From contig NC_060236.1 of the NCBI RefSeq assembly GCF_021155775.2, positions 27,790,238 through 27,854,237 of the forward strand: a DNA stretch of 64,000 nt, written 5' to 3'. Each line of letters starts with the position of its first letter. Position 1 is the stretch's first letter. The DNA comes from Neodiprion pinetum. Its lineage: Eukaryota; Arthropoda; Insecta; Hymenoptera; Diprionidae. A program made the position numbers and the translations under genes. This document shows positions 35,701-53,683 of the stretch, in pieces. The notes under the pieces were generated by a model. It did not search any database, was not told the origin of the DNA, and worked only from the letters and a program-made list of their open reading frames with translations.

Positions 35701-37203
35701 AAATAACGCCACGCAAGTTTTTAAATTTAATTTTAGTTTCCTTTAGAATCATCGGGTTTTTCTGGTCAACTCGATAAGTGTGAGGGAAATAAATGTAATC
35801 ATTTTAATGCCACGCGACAAGCCTCTCATGCATCATTTTATTCACAAAGTTTGTCTAAATACGAGTTTAAAAAAATAATAACATTGAACACAAGTGATGA
35901 AAAGAAGAAATTTTTTTATTCAATTTTTCTCTTGGCTGAAAAGCGGCAGTAAATTGTGACCCGATTGTTATGATGATTGGGGTCGTTGTGTGTCTGTCTA
36001 GTACCAAGCATTTTTCCTGGTGGAAGATGACATTATGGACGGTGCGACTACCAGACGTGGTCAACCCTGCTGGTACCGTCAAAACAACATAGGTTTGTCG
36101 GCGATCAACGACGGACTTTTACTGGAACAGTCTATATTCCAGCTGCTTCGTACACATTTCAAGGATAAAGCGTGCTATTTGAATCTAGTTGAGGTATTCC
36201 ACGAGGTGAGTGAACCGTTTCTGCAGAATTATATCACTTCAGATTGAAGCAGCGGAACAAATCTTCGTCTTCCAGCAAACATGATTCGCCCTGCTTCACG
36301 GATGAACTTTTCCGATTTTTCAAGACTTTTTTCATATGTCGTACAATTTCAAAAATCATTAAATATGTAATTAATAACAAATTTCAGAATATATTGAAAA
36401 CTACTATGGGTCAGACTCTCGATTTGATCTCAACCCATTTTGGCCAGAAGCCTAAGCTGGAGCTATTTACAATGGACCAATACAATGCGATAGTTAAATA
36501 TAAAACTGCTTATTATTCTTTTGTCATGCCAGTTTCTCTCGCCATGTACTTTGTGAGTATTTTGGACTTTTATATTTGGTAAAGATTTTTTATTTGTTTT
36601 TTTCCATGGATTCTCAGTGTACTTAGCACCCACGTTAGCCATCTGAGCCTTTTTCTTTTTTCCTAAATATAACAGGCTGGTATTACGGATCCTGAAATGC
36701 ACAGACAAGCGAAAACGATTCTGCTTGAAATGGGTCACTTTTTCCAAGTTCAAGATGACTTTTTAGACTGTTATGGAGATCCTGAGGTGACAGGAAAAAT
36801 CGGCACTGATATACAGGACGGCAAATGTTCGTGGTTGGCGGTAGTTGCATTACAACGTGCGACGCCTGCTCAGAAAAAGATACTAGAAGTGAGTAATGAA
36901 AGAGAACAATTACACAACTTATGCATAAAGCGATTTTCAAAGTTTTTCTATGAATTACAAAAGCAGCATATTAAAGGAGTATGAATTATTTTGCAATTTT
37001 AGGAATGCTATGGTTCAAGCGATCCAGCCAAAGTCGACAGAGTAAAACAATTGTATAACAGTTTGGGTTTACAAACTACGTACTCCGTATACGAAGAGGA
37101 AAGTTACAACTTGATGAATACTCATATTCAACAAATATCACGCGGTCTTCCGCACGACTTATTTTTCAAATTTCTCGAGAAAATATACCGCAGAGACAGT
37201 TAA
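32780..37203 (+). CDS. FPPS: Farnesyl pyrophosphate synthase (at least 363 aa; N-terminal exon not found)
   Basis: Exons are 32780-32948, 33172-33312, 36002-36205, 36388-36552, 36676-36888 and 37003-37203, with all phases 0 after the first. The enzyme condenses IPP with DMAPP and then GPP to make farnesyl diphosphate, the precursor of juvenile hormone and of isoprenoids for dolichol and prenylation. The first aspartate-rich motif is [12 protein letters not shown] with TRRGQPCWY after it. Two Phe just before DDIMD are typical for C15 product length. The second motif is [20 protein letters not shown] with [11 protein letters not shown] following. The C-terminus ends KIYRRDS. The first listed exon begins in phase 2, so an upstream exon exists unless translation starts at the internal MM ([11 protein letters not shown]). 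Intron 33313-36001 is 2.7 kb. Confidence 0.95.
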
Positions 37204-40200
37204 ATTGAGGTCCCAAATCTTACGGGCTCATTTTCATTTTAAATCTAATAATTTGCTGTTGCAAAGTATATGCTATACCAAATTGACTTATATATGTTAT
37301 GTAAAATCATTAATTGATTACAGTGTATACATGTTATCTTTAGTAGGTATTTATCAAAACTATTTTCACATTCGTAATTTAGTGCAGTAAAAAAAAAAAT
37401 CACGTGCTTTGGCTCTTGGCCCATATCAGTATTTTTGGTGATGAATTATCGATGGGAAAACAACAAATTATTGATATTGTTCCAAACGAAATTCTTAATC
37501 ATTTTGCAACATTTCTGTTTTCAAAGTTTTGTACCTGCTGCTTTTCGAAGATAATTCTGAATCGAATTACCACAGATTAATATAAAGCCTACAAAGATTT
37601 CTTGTTTATTTTAACCGTCAAATTATGATTTTTCCGACTCATTTATTCAAAGAAGGCATTCGGAGAAAACATGGATTATGTGCCAAGAAGATTTAATCAT
37701 TTTTTATACAAAAAATCGCAAGTGAAACGTGAAGCAGAAGAAACATGTTATCAATAGGAGAATTTGAAAGTTTAAAATACATTGATAATTTTATCATGGA
37801 AAGATAATGTATGCGAGGATCAAATCCGATAAAATAAAATTTAATGATACACCAGCACACGAGACACTTACGAGTGTTTAGTTTTGTTGTGGAAAATGAG
37901 AAAATATCTGATGTCTATATTTTATAGCTTTTTTAAATTCGTAGCAGCTTTTGACTTATAAATTGTAAACCCGTTCAATCAAACTCAACATTCCAACTCA
38001 AATTCCATTCATTAGCAAAGTACTTCCACTTACATGATGAATATTCCATTTTTTAAGGAACTTTTTATGGCACGCATACGTATGAATGAAGAATGAATAG
38101 ATAAAACCATCAGAACACCGAGCATTATGCTAGACCTTCCCTTATTAAAATTAATCGTACATTCCACTTGTATTGAACGCATGCTATACTACGGGATGCG
38201 CATAATCCTAAATTGAACTTATGATACAAGTATTGAAAAACTTAATGATGTAATAATTAAAAAACAAGAAAACCAAAATCAAACGCCTTGCGCAATAATT
38301 TCATACAATTGATGGGGCGAATAATGCTACAACTATTAACAAAATTAATGATATATCGATTAAAAAAACAAGAAAAACAGGAACAAACAATCACAAAAAT
38401 GATTTCACATAGTTTATAATGTGAATATTGATACAAGTATTGAAGACGTTTAACATGCAATGATTAAAAACAAGAGTAACAGGGACGATCAATTTGCAAA
38501 ATGATTTCACGTAGTTTATAAAATGAATAATCATAAAAATATCGAAGAAATTTCAGGTACTATAATTAAAAGGCTAGAAAAACTGGAACAAACGATTTGC
38601 AAAACGGTTTCATAGAGTTTGTAAGGTGAACAATGTACTTTCACATATATTTTGATAGGTACCTATTGTAAATACAATACCATACGTGCAAATATCTTGA
38701 ATGCGTTATGAGAACAAAATAAATCAAAATTATATAAGCATTCAGTCTTTGCAAACTATTATTCTATTTTCCCTAATATCATTTTTATTCGTTCAACTGA
38801 ACGAAATTTTTTAATAATCCGTGACAGGCTTCTTAAGTCTTGTACGTATGTATTGATCATATTATTTGCATTTTTTGTAATCTGATGATGCTCTGTTTTC
38901 CTGTAATCACTATTTTCATGCGAGTTTGCTCAGTTTCTTTATTCGGTTGAAACAGGTGTTTCTTTCGTCGTATTTAAGGCATACAGTGACATTTTTTTTA
39001 CCCCAAGAAACCCATGATACTGTTATTCCATCAAATAATAGGTGGGTAAATCGTATTTTCTTTGATGGAAAATTTGTTTGAACATCTGTTATACGTATTT
39101 ATTTGTGCAAAGTCAGTACAAATGTTTATAGCATTAAGAAAAATGGACAAATTAACGGTTGAAAAATGAACCCACGAATACTGAAACATATTTTCAACCA
39201 GCAGCAATTCAAAAGTTCCAAAGTTACAAACATGAGGATATCATAGTAATTTTCTGTAACTGTACTAATATTAAGGTACGCATCACATTTTATGTATCAA
39301 TGTTAATAACTAGCAGTTCTTTTTTTGTAAAGTTTTAACAATAATTGCAACTTCCATGCATTTCTAAGACGTAAATACATAAGAGTTATTCGTTGAGGAA
39401 TGAGAAAATATCATGTTTGTGATTAATTTAACTCATATCAATTTGTTTTTTTTTTTTTATCTTTTGTATTATAGTACAAAAGTGGACAGGCATGTGTATA
39501 TATGTATATATGTTATCATTTTTTTTTTTTTTGAAAAAATGTACAAACAAATCTAATTAAATTACCTTACGATCAATACGACAATGTACCTACATTCTTA
39601 TGTACCGGCATTAAGTTTGATTTTTGTATATAGTATTGCACGACATAGTACGTTACAAACAAGAGAGTTGAAGCTTTACACTGACCACAATTTCACACAA
39701 ATAATCTATTTGAACTTAATTATTTTGCCGCGTGATAATTGATCATGTGTGAGTTTCACCGAACGTGAGATTTCTTATCATAAGTTTGTATTATTTTTTA
39801 TACATGACTTTTACTCGTCATTAAATTCACAATATAGACTAGTTGCATTAAACTGATAAGGACAGATATACATAATACAGTTAATTGCTATTTGTGTTTA
39901 GCGATTAATAAAACGTTTATGTATAATTTCACGAATATGACTTGTTTCCGTCGTTATTTTTTTATTTAATTATGGTATTAGTACAAGTTTTACGTGAATC
40001 AGTGATACTGAATTTTGCAGTGATACCTTGCCTATACTTTTATGATAATTACCGTTATCAACACGCACAAAATTACACACGTTATACGTGGAAGTAATGT
40101 ACAATAGCGGTTTTAAACAAAGTCAGAATTAAACGGCGGTCACACAATTCGTTATATTCCATTCTGATGGACCATCTTCGCAGATCTTGAGATAAAATCT

Positions 40201-40982
40201 GAAAACTATTAGGTACATAAATATGTATATTTTTGAGCCGTATAACTCAGTGGTATATTATTACTAGATAGCATCAATTGTTGTAAGCACTAAGCTGCAA
40301 ATACACAGATAATTTTGCATAGAAAAACACTTATCACAATATTGAAGTGTTGAATTATAATCACACGCTTGCGAAAATTAGCAACAATAATCATTAGATT
40401 ATAAATATTTTTAGTAATAATATGCAATACGTATATGTTTGTTATATTGCACTGCAACCATAAAACGTAACTGAAAAGATTTGAACGCGAACTTCTAGAA
40501 CTAACATTCGTGTAACTTGTAAGTTTTCACGTTTACATGTCGTTGAATACTTAAAATTATGCCAATAATCTATTAAAATTTTTCCTTTATTTGGTTATTT
40601 ATCAAAGCTCAGATGTATCGTTTACTAATTTTTACCGAAACTTTGCTCAAAGAATTTAAATATATGATTGATAAAAATATTGTAGGATAGTCGTACAAAT
40701 GATTGCAACGAGATATCATTGCATACTCGCGGTTAACGATTTTACTGATTTTCAGTAATATATGATAAACAGAAAAATACATATCTATGCGTTAAATCTT
40801 AATCCAGAATTCAATGTCGCTCTAAAAATAATAAAACACATATTGACACTGGGTTTTCTGGAACATTCTGTAATCACAGAGCTCCGTCTCGATATGTTAT
40901 CAGACAATTAAAACCCTACCGCTAAGTAAACAGGTAAATTATTTATCTACCATTTTGGACAACGGCAAGGTATTCAAACAGA
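37204..40982. other. Intergenic, no gene seen; contains a minisatellite
   Basis: The stretch after 37204 is the FPPS 3' UTR side. A tandem array of about 105-base units lies at 38215-38640. Short TA/TG runs occur near 39490. No supported gene. Confidence 0.5.
38215..38640 (+). repeat. Minisatellite, four degenerate units of about 105 bases
   Basis: Units begin near 38222, 38330, 38432 and 38535. Each carries a version of ATACAAGTATTGAA, then ATTAAAAACAAG, then CAAAATGATTTCA, then TAGTTTATAA, in the same order. By eye the units are about 70-80 percent alike. Confidence 0.7.
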
Positions 40983-41902
40983 TCACCACATGCTGTAGTC
41001 AGTATCGTCTTGGTCAAAGGTCATGAAGAAACCGAGCAGAGTTAAGTATACCACTACGTTTCCCACCAAGGTCAAGTAGCACGCGCCCCACTTTATCTGA
41101 AATAACAATTCACAGGCAAAAAATTTAGATGAATACATCTTACCTTGTAATTTTTTTTCAGCAGTTCAATAATCAGTTTTCTCTCAATACAAGCTTGGCG
41201 TTCGAGATATAATTATCAAGTGTTTTAAATTGGCAAACTTACCGTTGGGTCATTCTCTGGTGAACGTGCTAACACAATAGGCAGAGCAAAGGATGATACG
41301 ACGAATCCCATCGTAACGAAGATTGCCAATTCGAGGCAAGGATTGCTACTACTTCCGGAATCCTCAGTGTAACGTCTCGCTATCAATGTTGGAATTGGTG
41401 ATAAGATGTAGAATAATACTACAAAGAGGGGCCACCATGCTCTGAAATATATTCAATGTAGATTCTATTTTTAAAGTATTTTGAATATTATTTTCCTCAG
41501 CTTTGAAAGTAACTCAATTTCGATAATTACTGTAAAGACTTATATTTTACATTTTCAACCAGGCATTTTCAACGAAATCTCAAATTATTTTTAAACAAGC
41601 TGTATTCACGAATGATGCTTGATTTCTGAAAATTTTGCCAGGTAACTAATAATGTATTAAAAGTATTGAAAACTTATTGGTTCAACTTACTGGTATGCTG
41701 GAAGTGCGCAGCCCAAGATAACAAATGTCATGCCGATTGAACCGGCAAATGCCAAAGTGATCAACCTGAGCCCCAATAATTTAAAAATTAATTTTACCTT
41801 AACATTTGACAGAGCATTGAGACTGTATTCTTTAAATGATTATGGTAAAAATAGAATTAATACTTACGCTATTAACCAAATATACCATCGGGCAAAGTAC
41901 AT
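40983..41902 (-). CDS. Leptin-receptor-overlapping-transcript (LEPROT/Vps55) homologue (~140 aa)
   Basis: Clear exons on the minus strand are 41765-41691, 41441-41243 and 41096-40983. A fourth, 41902-41868 (12 codons), is the best-fitting first exon (phase 2, GTAAGT donor) but is tentative. The Vps55/LEPROT family are four-TM proteins of endosomes and Golgi that control surface levels of receptors. Diagnostic stretches are [40 protein letters not shown] and [20 protein letters not shown], and the protein ends DYSMW. Four hydrophobic segments are visible and total length is near the usual 131. It is divergent from TER94. Confidence 0.9.
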
Positions 41903-44310
41903 GAAACAGACATAAGAAAAATAGAATTTATTAATCTGAATACTTTGAAGTTAGGATTTTTGGGAATGGTCGGGGCATCAATTAATTCATTGCTACATTG
42001 GTCTATGTGATATGTGATATTGTCTCTTACAGTTAAATAGACTGAAAAAAATTAAGTTATCATAAGAAATAGGATTAACCGAGTATGGAAGATTTTTACA
42101 CATTTTACGAGGTGTTGTCGAGACATCCTACATTTCAAAACGACAATGATATTGGCAAATAATTTTCTCTATTTGGAAGATATTTAAAATTCGCAAACCA
42201 TTACTGATTGAAAATAGGTACAAAGTTCAACCAATAAAAGCTGGAATTAGTAGACTAAGAGGTTGAAAATAAAATAGTTCTGTTGCTAGTTGTAAGGATT
42301 AGAACTTAATGCGAGCAAAGATACGAGGCAAAGTGATTTTGGTTTCTTGTTGAATGAAAGGTCAAGATATAGGCAAAACCTACTTTTTATCATAGCACTT
42401 TTGTTAAATTGACGTAATATTACAACTTGTCGGAATTGATTAATGACGCATGGAGAGAAAAGTTCGAAGAAAAGGGAAGGACACGAAAATCAATGAGCTG
42501 CAATTTCTAATCCAGTTATGATTGTGTTAGAAAGGCAGCGAACAAAAGAGACGTGAATACACGGAGTCCGCTGACAAGTGTTGAGGTTATGTGTCAACCC
42601 AATGTTATTTACTCATGTTTATGATTAGTCGATTAGAATACGATTTCTGTACGTCATCTACTCGAAAGGAAGAAGATAATTGCATATATTTGATAATCGA
42701 GATATTTATCACCTTTGATTCCTGCCATTGTTTGACGCAATCCTTTTTTCAAATTATTGTTCTTGAAATCCTACTCCATTTAGGAATTATCAAGCAGCAA
42801 GATGACAGCCAAGTCCTGAATATGGCTGCAAATGACTCACCAGCTCATCCATTTTTTAAGATAACTGAAGATAAAACACTTTTGATTTGAAAACGTGGCC
42901 ACATTTTTGATATTACGATGTATAGTGTTTGGGGTTTCTTATTAACAAGAATTTCTATAGTAGATTGGATCTCCTTTAGCAAGGAGTAATTCCCGTATAA
43001 TATTATTTGAACACTATTATAATCCGCTGGATTAATTAATAAAATGCTTTTATAGCTCTGTTTGTAGTCGATGTGAATTTAAAAAAAATTGAAGAACAGG
43101 CTCCTCATTTCATTTACATGAAACCATCAAAATAAATCTTTGTTTATGGTGAAATTTGCTAGTATAAATTTCATACTCAAAATTTCTCGTATTTTATAGT
43201 TCTCAGATATCGGCAATTTCAAATTATAGTTATGTCAAGATTTAAGATTTTCTTGAATTTTGAATGGACGTCGGAAAGCCTCAGATTAGAATAATTTTTC
43301 GATCTATGTTCAAATTTCCAGCATTTCGATAAATCGCATCAGGTTTTACTGCAGATGTATGAGAACTGTTGAAGCTGTACCCAGTTTTCCAATATACAAT
43401 AAATATGACCTGAATGGGTGCGTTTGTTTAGCTTCCCAACTAATACCTATAAAAAACGAAGCATTTAATTGACGGGTCGTTTATAAAACAACAATTGTAA
43501 CCTAATGATCGTTTATGTACACACTTTACATACATACATAATACTTAGAGCATGTGTATGTATGCAACACAGATACAATATGCTCATTGCTCTAACAATA
43601 AGGTATAAAATGACGTGCGGCATCAGTAACGACTGGTAACGACACTGAACTGCGTGGCTGTGACACGAAACGAGTTATAGCCAATGACCAATGATTTTTT
43701 TTTCTGTCCGCTAAGAAATTTAACGAAAGTCAACGAATGACTGATTACCGCCAGTAATTACCGCGAATTCGGTTTGCAGTCATTCCACGTATGAGACATA
43801 ATAAATATGAATTTTTCTGAAGTGCTCCGGTGATTATTTGCACTGTTTTTCAGATTGTTCTATTTTTGATCAAGCACGCGTATAGGCAGATGTGTGCTTA
43901 TTAAAGGTGGATATTACACGACTTATAAGATAAACCTATTAATCATATTCATCGGTTTTCAACCTCTCATGAACAGAATTACTCCGAATATGCAATATTC
44001 GATTACCGAATACTATGAAAAATGTTTAATCACAGTTTCTGAATAGTCAGTTCGGGATTTCACCGGAGTAAAACAAATCCAAAAATTGCAATTGCGTTAT
44101 AAAACTTGATGAAAGTTATATGACTGTGCAGAATCGAATATAGGAACAATTTGAGATGGGTTCGCGAACGCGAATAAGCGGCCATGACAGATGTGAGTGG
44201 AGGATGTTCATTGGGTTAGCTGGCTGTCTGTGACTCGTGTTAGTTGCGAAGGGGGATCGTGATTGTAACGTTTGCATTTTTTTCCCAAGTTTATTAAAAA
44301 AAAATAAGAT
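41903..44310. other. Spacer between divergent LEPROT and TER94, no gene seen
   Basis: The right end (about 44150-44310) is the TER94 promoter and 5' UTR. No additional coding exon is supported. Open frames around 42600-42890 have no splice or codon support. Confidence 0.5.
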
Positions 44311-50247
<5,937 letters not shown>

Positions 50248-53200
50248 GTCTTCATTTAATCGTATCTCATCTCTCTTTGAGTACATGTGTAAAGGGTCTA
50301 TATTTGCATACATCGATTACATACACATATATTAGCTCAAGGTAACATCTTTTTCCCATAGTTGGTGGAAAGCCTGAGTAAAAGATGAAGTTAATTAAAA
50401 TTTGATTGGAATGGTTAAAATAAAAAACAAATAAAAAACTAAATTAATTGAAGCGAATAAAATTTTATGTAATGTATATCAGTAGGTTAAGATTTATTGT
50501 AATTGAAATATACATTATGAAAGATTTTATGTATTACATGGTAAAGAGAAAGAAGAACAAACATTGAAAAAAACTCAGAATTTTAATTGAATAATAAACA
50601 TACAAAAACTTCCTCATATAGAGTTTGTAACGAAAGGAGGAATAATGTTACGCCATGCTACTTTACATCAGGTGTATCTAGTATCCGAAATCTTTTACAA
50701 AAGTGCGAATCATGACGATGTTCAAGAGTATTAAAAAATTTGAGAAAAAGAACAACGAAGACGAGAATTTGTAAGTTTTCACTCACATTCATCAAACTTT
50801 GGCAAATTTCTTACTCGCAGTTTTATTTTATTCGGAAATTGTACTAAATCATACCATAACTTGCCGTTTATGCTGGCTTACAATTAAACAAATAAGCAGG
50901 CGGACTACTTAAAATCGAAGTAAACGATAATTGATAGACCCTTTTTTCATGTACAACCACCACATTTGCTACTCTTGTTATAAGATGAATCATTTCCAAA
51001 ATGAAATACCAGGGTTCAATTGTAACTGGCGTAGATTTTGCATTGCAATGTGGCTGAACTCTACACGAGAATCCTTTTGCCTCTGAGAGGAAGGAGATCC
51101 CTAAGTTTTTTTTTTTTGTTACCCCGAGTGAAACATCTTGGTTTTTTAAATGAAAGATAATTTCTTACACACCTCTGTACCAATATTTTGTTGATAGCGC
51201 AAGTACCGCTTATCGGCAAATAAACAAAAAATCGAATGAATTCTTTTATTCGAGATTAAAAATTCACCGAGCTTTGTGATTCATACATGAATTGCATGAA
51301 AGATGAAATTACCTGCCACTCTGTGAATAGGAATAAGTCCACAATAACTTCGGCTTCTCGAGTATAGTTTGATCAAGAAACATAGACGTGAAATAAAAAA
51401 ACTATGGAAAATTGGCAGCGTAAGATACAAAAGTATATTGATACTTTCATAGGTATATGATCATAAATGTTCCATCTTGTACACATACTTACACATGTTC
51501 TAGTATGTTTAAAACTTTTACATTATATTATTATAATTATTGATTAAAACTGAGATTACACTGAGAGTGTATTATCGTTGATATGTTTTCCATCTCGCTC
51601 TCTCTCTCATTCTTTTTCTCCTCCTCCGTGAGTGTTTTTTGAAGTAATTTCGTGTTACGGTGTAATAAAATAAAAAAATTTTGAATAAGCGAGTTCCTTT
51701 TGTACTGCTGCATAAAATTAGAGGAAGCAAAATAAAAAATGGATGAAACAAAGTTATTTAAAAATGCACTTGTTTTCAATTATAACGGAGAAAAAATTAT
51801 TATCCCACATTTCGTTCCAGTTCTCAGCAATCCGTATTGTCTTGTCGACTGTTATGTGTTGTATGATCCTCTGGAAGAGAAACAAAAATAAATCAATTCT
51901 GTAGCGAATTGTTGGTGGTGAACTAACGCTGTTGTTATGAATATTACCCATCTTATTATTAATCTTATTCTCATATGAACACATTCATTATCATGTTATA
52001 ATAACGACAACGATTAGAAGAAGACAAAAAACTGTCCTTCATCATTCGGATTCTTACATGTATTTCACATACAAATATCTTGACGAGATGCGTTTGAGAT
52101 AATTTTTATTCAAAAATTGTTTTACTTAACGTTTAAATTTTATTCGCAGTGAAAAATAATTACATTACACGTGATTCGTTATAGTAGATATGAACAATGA
52201 TAATATTAATATGCACATCCTCACAACAGCACTGAATATGGTAGATCCAAATACCATGATCCAGGATGAGAAAAAAAAATAAAAAATAGTTCATCACGAT
52301 TATTATCATCACTATAATACTCAACTAATACATTAAATATGCCTAGATTTCTCTGATTAAAACCACAAGATACATAATGATATCCTATGTACCTATAGAT
52401 GAGGTAATCTTAACAAGTAAAAATAAAAATTAGCTACAATTTGCTAGCGTGCTCATACATGTATTGGTACGAAATTATACATAACAGTATTAATACGTAA
52501 GCTTTTTTTTTTTTTATTTACAATCGTTATTCGTTTTTTCTTTTTTTTTTTAAACTCCTTTTTATTGTATATTTTTTGAATTAATTTAATCGTAATTATT
52601 TTTATAAAATTAAAACTACCAAACAAGACTTAAATTAGTATAAAACTGTCTCAAATTATCGTAGATCTTCCATTACACTGGCCTGGCAAATGACACACCG
52701 AATGCTCCCGTCTATTAACCACTAGATACAATAAATCGAGATGCATAGGTCCGTCATTTCGTGACATACGGATATTACAGTTACACACAGTAAACACAGT
52801 GTTTCTACGTAATGATGTAAAATAAAATTAATAATCGAAAAATATGATCGACTTCATATCCCCAAGTAGGTCTACGATTGGCACCAATTTTTTATTTCTT
52901 ATTTGTGATTTTTTTCGTTTTTATTGATTTATTCATTATTTATTTTTTTATTTTTTTTTGCTTTCGAAAAAAAAAACTAAAATATAATAAACTAGAGAGA
53001 GAGAGAGAAAAATTGTATGTATGTGGAACCGATAATAATTTTGGTACACCTTAAAAACATTTCTTTTTATGACCTTTACTATCTATTGACCTTTATCTCT
53101 CTTTACATATTACTGATAATGATTTAAATTATACTTTTTTAAGGTATGTATTTTGATAAATTTTGTCTTTGTATTTTTGCTTCAACAGTTTTCAACGTAT

Positions 53201-53683
53201 GTTTAAAAAGGCTTTATTGTCGTTCGCCTGCGGTTTTAAAATATGAGAATGTGGTCCACTGTGCTCATTGTTTCTTTTTTCCTCATTTTCGTTATTATTT
53301 TCAATTGAGTAAATCTATGCCAATATACTCAGCCATTCTTCAATTTATAAAAAAAAAAAAAAGTTGTAAATACGTTTATAATCCGTAACCGAGAGACGGC
53401 GAAACCTTGTTCTTGTTTAACACAATCCACTGCACAAGAATATTTCATCGTTCATTAAATTTTCTCCAATGGTAAACAATTAGAGATGTAATATTGATTT
53501 ACAAAAATATATCAGAAGAAAATAATGTGGCTTCTATTAATGGAGTAGCAAGACAAATTTAATCAAAGAAAAACCTGGAAAACTTTCAGAAAGCTGTATG
53601 TATCGACACAGACTTAGCCATGTTCCACGTGTTGAATTATTTTATCATTACAAAATCCCTTAAAGATATGTCAAAGATAGTTT
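50248..53683. other. Convergent intergenic region of TER94 and WIPI2
   Basis: This holds the 3' UTRs of both genes. A 20-codon frame at 50712-50774 starts MTMFKSIKKFEKKNNEDENL; its last codons overlap a GTAAGT word, so it could be a short first exon, but no partner exon was found. The rest is AT-rich with homopolymer runs. Confidence 0.45.
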
